This document shows positions 33,690-43,112 of a stretch of 64,000 bases of DNA, in pieces (position 1 is the stretch's first letter; the number at the start of each line of letters is the position of its first letter). Both the position numbers and the translations under genes were made by a program. The notes beneath the pieces are model-generated. The model saw only the letters and a program-made list of their open reading frames with translations, did not search any database and was not told the DNA's origin. Origin of the DNA: Halomonas elongata DSM 2581 (GTDB lineage Bacteria; Pseudomonadota; Gammaproteobacteria; Pseudomonadales; Halomonadaceae); assembly GCF_000196875.2 (NCBI RefSeq), contig NC_014532.2, forward strand, positions 1,550,001 through 1,614,000, given 5' to 3'.

Positions 33690-35603
33690 ATGTCACACCA
33701 ATCCAGTTTGATCGCGGACGACATCGAAGCTTATCTCAAGGAGCATGAGAACAAGGATCTGCTCCGTTTCATCACCTGCGGTAGCGTCGATGACGGTAAG
33801 TCGACGCTGATCGGGCGGTTGTTGCACGATTCCAAGATGATCTACGAGGATCAGTTGGCGGCGATCACCCAGGCGTCGAAGACCAGCGGGACCACCGGTG
33901 ACGAGGTGGATTTGGCGCTGCTGGTGGATGGCCTGCAGTCCGAGCGGGAGCAGGGCATCACCATCGATGTTGCCTACCGTTTCTTCTCGACCGAAAAACG
34001 CAAGTTCATCATCGCCGATACTCCGGGGCACGAGCAGTACACGCGCAACATGGCCACCGGGGCTTCCACGGCGAGCCTGGCGGTAATCCTGGTCGATGCC
34101 CGTCATGGCGTGCAGACCCAGACTCGTCGCCACAGCTTCATCGCCGACTTGCTGGGCATCCAGCACCTGGTGGTGGCAATCAACAAGATGGACCTGGTCG
34201 ACTACTCGGAGGAGCGTTACAACGAGATCGTCGAGCAGTATCAGGACATCGCCCAGAAGCTGAACGCCCCGGACATCCACTTCGTGCCGATGTCGGCGCT
34301 GAAGGGCGACAACGTGGTCAACAAGAGCGAGGCGATGTCCTGGTATGACGGGCCGGCGATGCTCGAGCTGCTCGAGAACGTCGAGATTCGTCACGACCAG
34401 AACCTGCGCGACCTGCGTCTGCCGGTGCAGTACGTCAACCGTCCCAACCTGGATTTCCGGGGCTACTGCGGCACCCTGGCCGCCGGGGTGCTGCAACCCG
34501 GTCAGGCCATCCGGGCCTTGCCTTCCGGCAAGACCTCCAAGGTCGAGCGTATCGTCACCTGGGACGGCGATCTCGATGTCGCCTACCCGGGGCAGGCGAT
34601 CACCGTGACCCTGGAAGACGAGATCGACATCTCGCGTGGCGACTGGATCGTCGCCGAGGACGCCCAGGTGCCGCTGGCGACCAGCTTCGAGGCGGATATC
34701 GTCTGGATGCACGAAAAGGCGCTCGAGCCCGGCAAGCTGTACGATCTCAAGCTGGCGACTCGCGACATGGCCGGCAAGGTAACGGCCATCGACTATCAGG
34801 TCGATGTCAATACCCTGGAACAGCGCCACGCCGATCATCTCGACCTCAACGCCATCGCGCGCTGTCAGGTGGAGCTGACCGCGCCGGTACCGGTGGACGA
34901 CTATCGTACCAGCCCGGGTACCGGTAACTTCATCATCATCGACCGACTCACCAACATCACCGTGGGTGTCGGCATGATTCACCAGCCGCTGGATAGCGAG
35001 CTGCCCTACGAGTTCCGCGAGCACGACAGCAAGGCCAACGTGGTGTGGAACCGTACCAGCGTCACCCAGGCCATGCGTGAGCAGATCAATGGCCATGCTG
35101 GCAAGTGCATCTGGTTCACCGGCTACTCTGGTTCCGGCAAGTCGACCCTGGCCAATGCGCTGGAAGTCGAGCTCAACCGCCGCGGCTATCACACCATGCT
35201 GCTCGATGGCGACAATATCCGTCATGGTCTGTGCAAGGACCTGGGAATGGACGAGGCCGACCGCGCCGAGAACATCCGTCGGGTGGGTGAGGTCGCGCGC
35301 CTGTTCGCCGAAGCCGGCGTGATCGTGATCACCGCCTTCATTTCGCCGTTCCGCTCCAATCGCGATGCGGCCCGCGAGCTGTTCGACGAGGGCGATTTCA
35401 TCGAAGTTCATGTCGACACTCCGCTGGACATTTGCGAGCAGCGCGATCCCAAGGGGCTTTACCAGAAGGCACGTGAAGGCAGGATCCATGACTTCACGGG
35501 TATCAACAGCCCCTATGAGACGCCGAGCAACGCTGAGGTGACGGTCAACACGGAAACCATGAGTCAGCAGGATATCCTGACCCGTCTCCTCAAGGAGCTT
35601 TGA
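33690..35603 (+). CDS. cysNC: CysN-CysC fusion: sulfate adenylyltransferase GTPase subunit / APS kinase
   Basis: A 637-residue bifunctional protein. Residues 1 to about 455 are the CysN GTPase with [21 protein letters not shown] and NKMDLVD motifs; from about 465 follows the CysC kinase with P-loop [25 protein letters not shown] and the [13 protein letters not shown] segment. With CysD it makes APS and phosphorylates it to PAPS, the sulfate donor for sulfotransferases. The fusion without nearby CysH or CysG favours a PAPS-for-sulfation role over assimilation only. The start is the ATG at 33690; an ATG at 33639 overlaps the S23 stop and its extra 17 residues look non-native. Confidence 0.95.
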   Translation: MSHQSSLIADDIEAYLKEHENKDLLRFITCGSVDDGKSTLIGRLLHDSKMIYEDQLAAITQASKTSGTTGDEVDLALLVDGLQSEREQGITIDVAYRFFSTEKRKFIIADTPGHEQYTRNMATGASTASLAVILVDARHGVQTQTRRHSFIADLLGIQHLVVAINKMDLVDYSEERYNEIVEQYQDIAQKLNAPDIHFVPMSALKGDNVVNKSEAMSWYDGPAMLELLENVEIRHDQNLRDLRLPVQYVNRPNLDFRGYCGTLAAGVLQPGQAIRALPSGKTSKVERIVTWDGDLDVAYPGQAITVTLEDEIDISRGDWIVAEDAQVPLATSFEADIVWMHEKALEPGKLYDLKLATRDMAGKVTAIDYQVDVNTLEQRHADHLDLNAIARCQVELTAPVPVDDYRTSPGTGNFIIIDRLTNITVGVGMIHQPLDSELPYEFREHDSKANVVWNRTSVTQAMREQINGHAGKCIWFTGYSGSGKSTLANALEVELNRRGYHTMLLDGDNIRHGLCKDLGMDEADRAENIRRVGEVARLFAEAGVIVITAFISPFRSNRDAARELFDEGDFIEVHVDTPLDICEQRDPKGLYQKAREGRIHDFTGINSPYETPSNAEVTVNTETMSQQDILTRLLKEL

Positions 35604-35624
35604 CGCATTACCTGTCGGGCAGAT

Positions 35625-35661
35625 GTGCACGGCGTTCACCCTGGGGTGCAGCGCCGTGCAC
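35625..35661 (+). terminator. GC-rich hairpin after cysNC
   Basis: Perfect 10-bp arms GTGCACGGCG and CGCCGTGCAC enclose a 17-nt loop, 22 nt after the cysNC stop. There is no following T-run, so it may attenuate or stabilise the transcript rather than end it. Confidence 0.35.
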
Positions 35662-35793
35662 CGCATGCGGGTATGCGGTTGCCTGGTAGTCGCCGACCCT
35701 ACATCATGAGACGCCGCCGCACGTGCCGAGCTCGTACGATTTCGGCTCATTCAGGGCGGCGACTGCCAGGCCGATATTGCAAGGGAAACCTAT

Positions 35794-36234
35794 ATGGAAA
35801 AACGACAATTCAGTGGCATGTTTCGCCAGGGGGCTAGATCGCGTCCCTGGGGCTGCCGCCAGGCATCTGTGGTGCTGGTGGCGTTCGCCGTGACGTTGTC
35901 GGGCTGTGCCATGCAGCAGAGCCAGAATCCCTCCGGCTCGGTCATTGACGGCCCAACGCAGGGCACCCAACTGGGCGCCAACCTGAACGGCTTTCTCAGC
36001 CAGGCCGGCCCCGGTGCCACGACCGTGTTGCAGGACAGTCCCTGGGGCGGCAACGTCGAGGTAATGGCGGATGCGAAGTATTACGCGGCGAGTGGGCGTG
36101 ACTGCAGGCAACTGCAGATCATGCAGCTGCAAGGCGGCAATGTCCGCTCGGCAGTGGCCTGCAAGACGCTGGATGGCAGTTGGGTCTCGCAACGGCTGGT
36201 AACGCAAACCCAGGCAGGGAGAATGAGCCGGTGA
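35794..36234 (+). CDS. Putative outer-membrane lipoprotein (DVU3141-like)
   Basis: A 146-residue protein with a signal and lipobox VTLSGC, lipidated Cys at residue 38. The positively charged region before the hydrophobic core is long (about 24 residues). The mature part has GSVIDGPTQGTQL and a C-terminal domain with two cysteines (GRDCRQLQIM and AVACKTLDGSWV) resembling small surface lipoproteins of DVU3141 or RT0821 type. AAGGGAAA precedes the ATG. It overlaps the start of kpsD, so it probably works with polysaccharide export. Confidence 0.7.
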   Translation: MEKRQFSGMFRQGARSRPWGCRQASVVLVAFAVTLSGCAMQQSQNPSGSVIDGPTQGTQLGANLNGFLSQAGPGATTVLQDSPWGGNVEVMADAKYYAASGRDCRQLQIMQLQGGNVRSAVACKTLDGSWVSQRLVTQTQAGRMSR

Positions 36235-38009
36235 TCAATCGCGATACTTCGACGTTGAGTGCCCTGCTGGTAACGGGCTTGCTGCTGCTGCCCGGCTCGG
36301 CCAATGCCCAGAGCTTCCTGCAGTCGAGCATGGGGCTTTCGGAGCAGGAACAGAGCCAGTCCCGGCAGTCTCAGTCTGCGTCGGCACAAGCACAGAGTGG
36401 CGGTCAGAGCAGCAATGTCGACGCTTCTCCTCGCGCCAATTGGCAGAGCGCCAACTATGGCCCGGTGGTGAAGCCCAACAACTATGGAATGGAGGCCAAG
36501 CCACCCAAGGCCGAAATGGACAAGCTGGAGCCATTCGGGGCCAATCTCTTCGAAGGGGGCTTCCGTGGCACCATGGCAGATGGCCTCAATGCCAGTTACA
36601 AGATCAAGCCCGGTGACCAGGTGACGCTACGCGCCTGGGGCGCCGTGGAACTCGACCAGACCATACCGGTGGATGCCCAGGGCAATGTTTACATTCCCTC
36701 TATCGGGCCGGTGCAGGTACAGGGGATGAACAGTCAGCAACTGGATGCCACTGTTCGCTCCGCGATCCAGAACGTCTATCCCCAGGACGTGCAGGTATAC
36801 ACCAACCTGCAAGGGGTCCAGCCGGTCGGCGTATTCGTGACCGGTTATGTCGAAAGTCCGGGGCGTTACGCTGGAACACCCTCCGACTCGGTACTCTACT
36901 TCCTCGATCAGGCGGGGGGCATCGACAAGGATCTCGGCAGCTACCGCCAGATTCGGGTGGAGCGTGACGGCCGTACCGTCGCTAGCGTCGACCTGTACGA
37001 TTTCCTGCTCGACGGTGACATCCAGCGCCCGCAATTCAAGGACGGCGATACCATCGTGGTCGAGGAACGCGGTCCGGCGATCGCCGTGACGGGGGATGTG
37101 AAACGCGAATATCGCTATGAGCTGCAAGGCTCGCAGCTCAGTGGCGCCGATGTGCAGCGACTCGCCCGTCTGAACAGCGGCGTTTCGCACGTGCTGCTGC
37201 GTGGTGACCGCAGTGATGGTCCGATGGCCGAATACTTCCCGCTCGACGAGTTTGCCAGCCAGACCGTGCAGAGCGGCGACGAAGTCCTGTTCAGCTCCGA
37301 TCAGCGTGCCGAGACCATCGTGGTCGAAGTCGAGGGCAGCTTCTATGGCCCGTCCCGCTACGCTCTGCCGCGTAACGCACGGCTTGGCGAGTTCCTTGAC
37401 GCCATCGGCGTACCCAAGGAGATGACCAGCGTTCAGGATATCTCGATCCTGCGCGAGAGCGTCGCCAAGCAGCAGGAAGAGGCACTCGACAAGAGCCTGC
37501 AGCGTTTGCAGACGACCTACCTCGGTTATCCGGCCCGTACCGCGGAAGAAGGCAAGATTCAGGTGCAACAGGCCGAGCTGATCGAGCGTTTCGTGCAGAA
37601 GGCCTCGAAGGTCGAGCCCACCGGCCAGCTGGTCGTGGCTCGCGGGAACAGCGGAATCGCTGATGTGCGCCTGCAGGATGGCGACGTGGTCAAGATTCCC
37701 GAGACCAACGATGCTGTCCTGCTCAGTGGCGAGGTCACCATGCCGCAGGCAGTGGTCTACACACCGGGCATGTCCGTCGAGGATTACATCGAACAGGCCG
37801 GTGGCTTCACGCCACGCGCCAACGACGATGGAATCCTGGTGGCGCATCGCAATGGTGCCGTTATCCCGGCCGACGATGCGAAGCTGCGTGCCGGCGACGA
37901 AATCATCGTGTTGCCGAGGGCGCCGACCAGCAATCTCGAGCTGGCCAAGTCGATCACGCAGATCCTCTATCAGGTTGCCGTGGCCACCAAGGTCGCGCTC
38001 GATCTCTGA
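36231..38009 (+). CDS. kpsD: Capsule export protein, KpsD/Wza-like, with several SLBB repeats
   Basis: A 592-residue polysaccharide export protein. A signal peptide ends near residue 28 (LLLLPGSANAQ). A Poly_export domain begins near 120 (YKIKPGDQVTLRAWG, then PVDAQGNVYIPSIGPVQVQG); SLBB segments follow at about 200 (GVFVTGYVESPGRYAG), about 280 and about 500 (VLLSGEVTMPQAVVYTPG). Its length, without a Wza-type lipobox, matches KpsD of group 2 capsules (about 560). The GTG start at 36231 overlaps the lipoprotein stop and has GGGAGA upstream. It should form the periplasmic/outer-membrane channel for capsule passed on by KpsMT and KpsE. Confidence 0.88.
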   Translation: MINRDTSTLSALLVTGLLLLPGSANAQSFLQSSMGLSEQEQSQSRQSQSASAQAQSGGQSSNVDASPRANWQSANYGPVVKPNNYGMEAKPPKAEMDKLEPFGANLFEGGFRGTMADGLNASYKIKPGDQVTLRAWGAVELDQTIPVDAQGNVYIPSIGPVQVQGMNSQQLDATVRSAIQNVYPQDVQVYTNLQGVQPVGVFVTGYVESPGRYAGTPSDSVLYFLDQAGGIDKDLGSYRQIRVERDGRTVASVDLYDFLLDGDIQRPQFKDGDTIVVEERGPAIAVTGDVKREYRYELQGSQLSGADVQRLARLNSGVSHVLLRGDRSDGPMAEYFPLDEFASQTVQSGDEVLFSSDQRAETIVVEVEGSFYGPSRYALPRNARLGEFLDAIGVPKEMTSVQDISILRESVAKQQEEALDKSLQRLQTTYLGYPARTAEEGKIQVQQAELIERFVQKASKVEPTGQLVVARGNSGIADVRLQDGDVVKIPETNDAVLLSGEVTMPQAVVYTPGMSVEDYIEQAGGFTPRANDDGILVAHRNGAVIPADDAKLRAGDEIIVLPRAPTSNLELAKSITQILYQVAVATKVALDL

Positions 38010-38072
38010 CCTGAGCATGGAGTGGTGGGGTAAAGGAACATTGCTCCACCGCTCGCTCGCAAGGAAGGTTTT

Positions 38073-38885
38073 ATGCTGAGCATATTTACTCGCGGGCCTA
38101 ATGAAGGGCGCTCTCCATGGAACGTGACGCGCAGTGTCTGGTATGCCATGTTCATGCGCGAGGCTATTTCGCGAACTATGGCGGATCGACTCGGCTGGTT
38201 CTGGATGATCGCCGAGCCGGCGGCGATGACACTAATCATGGTGGCAATTCGTAGTCAGATAAAGGGAGGGAGCCTGATTCCTGGTGCGGAATTTGTTCCT
38301 TGGTTGATCACTGGTTTGATGGGTTTTTATCTGGTGCGGGAAGGACTGATGCGTGGCTTGGGGGCAGTGGATTCCAACCAGGCATTGTTTGCTTACCGCC
38401 AGGTACAACCGGTTGATCCGGTACTGACGCGCAATTTTCTTGAGGGCATGCTACGTACCTTCATCTTCCTGCTGTTTATCGTAGGTTGCTTGATGCTGGG
38501 CCTCGATATGATGCCGGACGATGCTCTGCTTGCCATGTTTGGCTGGTTCTCGCTTTGGTGTCTGGGGCTGGGGGCTGGCCTGGTCGTTTCGGTATTGGGG
38601 TCTCTAGTGGAAGAGATCGGCAAGATTGTGAAGATGCTCAGTTTGCCTCTCTTGATTCTTTCGGGGGTGATCTTTCCCATCAATCATCTGCCACACAATA
38701 TTCTCAAGTATCTGATGTATAACCCCATCATTCATGGTCTCGAGACACTGCGCTACGGTTTCTTTAATAGCTACCATGTTGTGCATGGCACTAGTATATT
38801 ATATCTCTGGTTTTTTACTTTTAGCTTGCTTGCCTTGGGGCTCTTGCTTCATGTTGCTTTTAAGGAAAAGCTCAAAGCAAAATAA
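38073..38885 (+). CDS. kpsM: Capsule ABC exporter permease KpsM
   Basis: A 270-residue ABC-2 type inner-membrane permease with about six membrane segments (MIAEPAAMTLIMVAIRS, then FLLFIVGCLMLGLDM and the VVSVLGSLVEEIGKIVKMLS segment among them). It exports the finished polysaccharide with the KpsT ATPase. AAGGAAGG precedes the ATG. GC content starts to drop from here onward. Confidence 0.9.
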   Translation: MLSIFTRGPNEGRSPWNVTRSVWYAMFMREAISRTMADRLGWFWMIAEPAAMTLIMVAIRSQIKGGSLIPGAEFVPWLITGLMGFYLVREGLMRGLGAVDSNQALFAYRQVQPVDPVLTRNFLEGMLRTFIFLLFIVGCLMLGLDMMPDDALLAMFGWFSLWCLGLGAGLVVSVLGSLVEEIGKIVKMLSLPLLILSGVIFPINHLPHNILKYLMYNPIIHGLETLRYGFFNSYHVVHGTSILYLWFFTFSLLALGLLLHVAFKEKLKAK

Positions 38886-38951
38886 GCTTTATTTGATGGG
38901 GTGTTATGGGGAAACTGAGAAAAATTCTTCCTATTGCGTGTCGAGTAAATC

Positions 38952-40007
38952 GTGATTGAAATTCGAAATCTATACAAGCGCTACCATAATCACCATGGTA
39001 GCGACTGGGTGCTCAGGAATATTAATCTTACCATTCCTATGGGCGTCAGTGTCGGGCTGGTAGGGAGAAATGGTGCTGGAAAGTCTACTTTGTTGCGCCT
39101 GATCGCTGGTATGGATGTACCTGAACGAGGTAGTATCCATCGTGGCTGCCGGGTTTCCTGGCCCATCGGGCTTTCCGGTGGTTTCCAGGGCTCGATGACT
39201 GGTCGTCAGAATGTCAAATTCGTGGCTCGAGTACACGGTGGCAGGCAGAACGTGGAAGATATTATCGAGCGCGTTCGGGACTTTGCCGAGATTGGTGAAG
39301 CCTTTGATGAACCCATCAAGACCTACTCCTCAGGCATGCGTGCCCGTCTGAACTTTGGCCTCTCCCTGGCTTTCGATTTCGATGTTTACCTTTCTGACGA
39401 GGCGACCTCAGTGGGGGACCGCGCCTTCAAGGCCAAGGCCTCCAAGGCCTTCAAAGACAAGGTAGGGAAGGCCAGCTTGATCATGGTTTCCCATGGTGAG
39501 GGTATGCTGAAGGAGCTCTGTCAGGCGGGAGTTTATCTGCAGAATGGGCGAGCTACCTGGTATGACGATATCAAGGATGCCATTGCCGCTTATCATGCCG
39601 AGGCGGATGAGGTTCGCAAGCAACGAGGTGAGAAGGTCGGCCAAGCAACATCGGGGAAGCCCCAACAACGCCCTGGAGCGTCTCAAGAAGAGCAGCACTC
39701 ACAACAGAGCAAGACCAAGAAACAATTGGAAGCTCAGCAGGCACAGGCTGATTCATCAATGCAAGAAGGTGAAACACAAGAGGAGCTCGAGAGTCTCGTT
39801 GCCAGGCGTCGTGCCGATTTGGAAGTTGCCAAGGCGGCTTTTGAGCATGCTAAAGCTATGCAGTTAGTAGAAGTGGATCTCAAGCCTTACCAGCGTCGTT
39901 TTCGTAAAGCAAACAAGCAACTCCAACAGGCCGAGGAACGTCTGAGTAGCCATTCCGGGCCCAGGGATGCTGGAGCTGACTCACAACCTGGAGTGAATCA
40001 AGACTGA
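38952..40007 (+). CDS. kpsT: Capsule ABC exporter ATPase KpsT with a long charged C-terminal extension
   Basis: A 351-residue protein. Residues 1 to about 220 are a normal KpsT ATPase: Walker A GRNGAGKST, signature KTYSSGMRARLNFGLSLA, Walker B-like FDVYLSDEATSVGD. KpsT is usually about 220 residues, so about 130 are extra. They form a Gln-rich linker (KPQQRPGASQEEQHSQQSKT) and a predicted coiled coil (about 265-335, e.g. ARRRADLEVAKAAFEHAKAM). The start is GTG at 38952. The extension might contact KpsE, KpsC or a glycosyltransferase; this is inference. Confidence 0.9.
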   Translation: MIEIRNLYKRYHNHHGSDWVLRNINLTIPMGVSVGLVGRNGAGKSTLLRLIAGMDVPERGSIHRGCRVSWPIGLSGGFQGSMTGRQNVKFVARVHGGRQNVEDIIERVRDFAEIGEAFDEPIKTYSSGMRARLNFGLSLAFDFDVYLSDEATSVGDRAFKAKASKAFKDKVGKASLIMVSHGEGMLKELCQAGVYLQNGRATWYDDIKDAIAAYHAEADEVRKQRGEKVGQATSGKPQQRPGASQEEQHSQQSKTKKQLEAQQAQADSSMQEGETQEELESLVARRRADLEVAKAAFEHAKAMQLVEVDLKPYQRRFRKANKQLQQAEERLSSHSGPRDAGADSQPGVNQD

Positions 40008-40065
40008 CTCGTTGAAAGAGACAGTCTTGTAGTCATTCAAGCCACACAATGGATGTACCTTTTTC

Positions 40066-41148
40066 ATGACCCGGTTTATAAAATCACAGCCCCATTGGGC
40101 GCTTACCCTGTTCGCCATCCTTCTGGTGGCTTTCTACTGGTTCGCATGGGCGGAGGATCGTTACGTTTCGCGCGCCACGGTTGTGCTGGAAAGTCCTCAG
40201 ATTGCTCCTCCTGATATCAGCTTCTCGTCCATCTTGAGTGGAGGGGGGGGGGATAGCGATCTCTTGTTGTTGCGTGAATATCTATTGTCGGTAGATATGC
40301 TCAAGCAAGTGGATGAACAGCTCGCCTTTCGCCAACATTATAGTCAGAATGGTGACTTCTTTGCTCGGCTCAGGGATCGCGATGCGCCGATAGAAACATT
40401 GCATGAATATTACCTGAAACGCGTCAACATCGAGATGGATGAATACTCAGGTGTGCTCGACATAGAGGTGCAAGCCTATACACCGGAATTTGCGCATGAC
40501 ATGACACAATTGCTGCTAGCCGCCGGTGAAAAGCACATGAACGAGATGGGTAACCGTTTGGCCGAAGAACAAGTTGGCTTTCTTGAGCAGCAGGTGGACC
40601 GGCTCAGCGAGCGAATGGAGGATGCCCGTTCCGACTTGCTCGCCTATCAGAACGAAAAGGGGCTGATCTCGCCGACCCATACCGTGGAGAGCTTGAATCA
40701 GGTGGTGGCAAGCCTGGAAGGTGATCTGGCCCGTCTGCAGGCCAAGCAGCAAGCACTCGCGAGCTATCAGAGCGCCCGATCCTCCGAGATGCAGCGTATA
40801 AAGAGTGAAATCAATGCATTGCGTGAGCAGATCGGCAAGGAGAGGGACCGCCTGGCACAGGCGACCGGGGATTCGCTCAATCGGGTGTCCTCGGAATATC
40901 AAACATTGGAGTTGCAGGCAAAGTTTGCCCAGGAGACCTACTCCAGTGCCCTTTCCGCATTGGAAAATACAAGGATCGAGGCCGCGCGTAAGCTCAAGCA
41001 GGTGAGTGTGCTGCAAAGCCCGCTCATGCCGGAATATTCCACCAAACCTGACCGGTTGTACAACAGTACTGTCTTTGCCCTTATTGCTATCTTTCTGGCC
41101 TTTATCTTCAGTATGCTGATCCTGATCATCAAGGAGCACAGGGATTGA
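40066..41148 (+). CDS. kpsE: Capsule export inner-membrane protein KpsE
   Basis: A 360-residue PCP/co-polymerase-type protein. One membrane segment near the N-terminus (about 11-28) and one at the C-terminus (about 332-354) bracket a periplasmic domain with coiled coil (about 165-305). It links KpsMT with KpsD. The gene contains a run of ten G (40243-40252) encoding Gly residues 60-62; losing or gaining one base would bring a stop within 0-14 codons, so the gene could switch off by slippage. Confidence 0.88.
   Translation: MTRFIKSQPHWALTLFAILLVAFYWFAWAEDRYVSRATVVLESPQIAPPDISFSSILSGGGGDSDLLLLREYLLSVDMLKQVDEQLAFRQHYSQNGDFFARLRDRDAPIETLHEYYLKRVNIEMDEYSGVLDIEVQAYTPEFAHDMTQLLLAAGEKHMNEMGNRLAEEQVGFLEQQVDRLSERMEDARSDLLAYQNEKGLISPTHTVESLNQVVASLEGDLARLQAKQQALASYQSARSSEMQRIKSEINALREQIGKERDRLAQATGDSLNRVSSEYQTLELQAKFAQETYSSALSALENTRIEAARKLKQVSVLQSPLMPEYSTKPDRLYNSTVFALIAIFLAFIFSMLILIIKEHRD
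40243..40252 (+). repeat. Poly-G tract (10 G) in kpsE
   Basis: Ten consecutive G bases inside the frame. With eleven G the next codon read is TAG; with nine G the frame meets TAG after 13 further codons. This is the length and placement seen in phase-variable contingency genes. Confidence 0.6.
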
Positions 41149-41271
41149 TGGCTTGACATAGCCATACCAACCATGAGCAGTGCTCTGGATGGAGGCATAT
41201 AAGGAACTGGATAGCGCCTGTTGCGTAGGCTATACCTATTCGATGTGCGCTAACGTTCGCTATGGACCGAC

Positions 41272-42249
41272 ATGGACGGGAATATAGTGAAGGATGCCGT
41301 ATCAATGGAACATGAGCAGTGCATAGCCGCATCTGTCATTGTTCCTCTTCGGGCCAAGGAGATCGAGCAGCGGGAAATACTGCGCTTGACCCGGCTGCTG
41401 GAGACAATTCCCAGTGGATTTGAAGTCATCATCGTGGATGATGGCTCGGAGCCGGTGGTGCGGCGGCATATTCGCCACATCGTGGAGCAGAGAACGCTGC
41501 GAGGGCAGGTCGTCAGGGGCGTCTATCTGCGTACTCGGCATCGACGTTTTTCCTTGGCTAGAGCCCGAAATCGGGGGGCTCTAGCTGCCAGGTCCCCTGT
41601 AGTCATCTTTCATGATGTCGACTTTCTGGCCTTGACTGAAGTATATCGGCGACTACTGGAACATATACATAGAGTGGAATTGGCCACTCGTCCAGAACAC
41701 TTTTTTTGCGTGCCTGTTGCCTTTCTGACGCAGGATGGGACGGAGCATTTTCTTGAGCACTTTGAAGACAGCAAGGAGGCCTGGTGCTTTCGAAATCGCG
41801 ACAACCATCCTCATGAGCGAATGAATTTCCTGGTTCAAGGCAGTTCTTGCATTGTAACCAACCGTGCCGATCTGCTTGCCATGGGGGGGCATGATGAAGG
41901 CTTCAAGGGGCATGGTGCGGAGGACTTCGAACTATTACATCGGCTCTCCAGCCTGTACCCGATAGCACCGCGCCCGCCGGAGTATACACGTAATATGGGG
42001 AGTGGCCCGATTACCGAATATCGTGGCTTTCGTGCCTACTTCGCACTTTATGGTGAGGAGTGCCGCCAGCAAGGCTGTACTCTGGTGCATCTCTGGCATC
42101 CGAAGCGTACCGAGAAGGGATACTATCGACATAAGCAGAATTTCAAACGCTTGCAGGCATTGATGGACAAGGATGTGGGAAGAGTATGTTCGTTGACATA
42201 TAGCGATAGACCGCAAATTGATCCCAGAAGGTTGCTGGAAGTCAACTGA
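41272..42249 (+). CDS. Capsule glycosyltransferase, GT-A fold with Glyco_transf_7C-like segment
   Basis: A 325-residue family 2-type transferase. N-terminal nucleotide-sugar site: ASVIVPLRAKE, then EVIIVDDGSEP and the RARNRGALAARSPVVIFHD segment with the metal-binding region FHDVDF. The C-terminal half has QGSSCIVTNRADLLAMGGHD followed by GAEDFELLHRL, the acceptor-site motif of galactosyl/GalNAc-type transferases in chondroitin-like capsules. An internal ATG at 41305 with AAGGA upstream may be the real start. A seven-G run lies at 41883-41889. Donor and acceptor are unknown. Confidence 0.82.
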   Translation: MDGNIVKDAVSMEHEQCIAASVIVPLRAKEIEQREILRLTRLLETIPSGFEVIIVDDGSEPVVRRHIRHIVEQRTLRGQVVRGVYLRTRHRRFSLARARNRGALAARSPVVIFHDVDFLALTEVYRRLLEHIHRVELATRPEHFFCVPVAFLTQDGTEHFLEHFEDSKEAWCFRNRDNHPHERMNFLVQGSSCIVTNRADLLAMGGHDEGFKGHGAEDFELLHRLSSLYPIAPRPPEYTRNMGSGPITEYRGFRAYFALYGEECRQQGCTLVHLWHPKRTEKGYYRHKQNFKRLQALMDKDVGRVCSLTYSDRPQIDPRRLLEVN

Positions 42250-43112
42250 TGGCCGGTAATTCCCTTGTCACGATAACCTTTATCGTCCTTTGTCACGATA
42301 GCGCTGAACGTGTCATTGATCTGGTCAGACAATTACTGACAGAAGATCCTGAATGCCAGGTGATTATTCATCTGGACAAGAAGTCGCCGAAAACGATTTT
42401 CCAGAAGCTCGCCCTTGCATTGGACGGCGAGCCGCGCTGTCATCTGATGCGAAATCGAGTGCGTTGCGGGTGGGGACAATGGGGGCTGGTGGAAGCTCCC
42501 TTGCGTGCCTTACGGTATGCCCTCGAACAAACAGATGTATCAGATTATTTTTACCTCATAAGCGAATATTGTCGCCCTGTACGTCCGTTAAGTGAACTCA
42601 GAGAGTTTTTGACAGCCTATCAGGGAACAGATTTCATCGAGTGTGAGACCAGTGATTGGATTAAAGGTGGTATTCGAGAAGATCGTTATCTGTATCGACA
42701 TTACCTTGATAAAAGAAAGTATCCAAAACTACATCGTTGGATGTACCGAGCTCAAAAATATTTGAAACTTAAAAGGCCGATGCCCAAAGATTTTGAAGTT
42801 CGTTTTGGTAGTCAGTGGTGGTGTTTGTCCAAGGATACAGTTTTTAAGCTTTTCGATGATTGTAAGAGAGAGAGAAGATATAAAAGATTAAGAACGGCCT
42901 GGGTTCCCGATGAGTGTTATTTTCAGACTATAGTTTATCATGAGTTCTCGGAGACTGTATCAGATAGAAGCTTGACGTACGTAAGGTTTGATCGGGAAGG
43001 TAGAGCTTCAAACCTGAATTATCAAGATTTCGTCCCTGACGGGTGTTTTTTTGCAAGAAAATACTATCTGACGCCAGGAGGCCTCAGGGATACGCACAAG
43101 GAGATGATATGA
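42249..43112 (+). CDS. GT14-type beta-1,6-N-acetylglucosaminyltransferase-like protein (PF02485)
   Basis: A 287-residue transferase of the core-2/I-branching family. It starts [20 protein letters not shown]; family motifs are [54 protein letters not shown] and [11 protein letters not shown]. The same GSQWWCL and WVPDE motifs recur in the larger protein at 53300. The start overlaps the previous stop. From this gene on the DNA becomes AT-rich. Branching or xylosyl/GlcNAc transfer is plausible. Confidence 0.82.
   Translation: MAGNSLVTITFIVLCHDSAERVIDLVRQLLTEDPECQVIIHLDKKSPKTIFQKLALALDGEPRCHLMRNRVRCGWGQWGLVEAPLRALRYALEQTDVSDYFYLISEYCRPVRPLSELREFLTAYQGTDFIECETSDWIKGGIREDRYLYRHYLDKRKYPKLHRWMYRAQKYLKLKRPMPKDFEVRFGSQWWCLSKDTVFKLFDDCKRERRYKRLRTAWVPDECYFQTIVYHEFSETVSDRSLTYVRFDREGRASNLNYQDFVPDGCFFARKYYLTPGGLRDTHKEMI

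Noticed and set aside
33639-33690. An upstream ATG start for cysNC
   Set aside because: It overlaps the S23 stop and adds 17 residues read from the pyrimidine tract; the ATG at 33690 gives a normal CysN N-terminus.
35625-35661. A complete rho-independent terminator separating cys from kps genes
   Set aside because: The stem is strong but lacks a T-run, so I list it as a hairpin of uncertain role and do not use it to split the operon.
33693-35750. A 685-residue - strand open frame opposite cysNC
   Set aside because: The + strand encodes an unmistakable CysN-CysC fusion; the antisense frame has no recognisable motif.
41883-41889. A seven-G run in a glycosyltransferase gene as a third phase-variation tract
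   Set aside because: Seven-G runs also occur in non-coding DNA here (for example at 17872), so this length is not remarkable.
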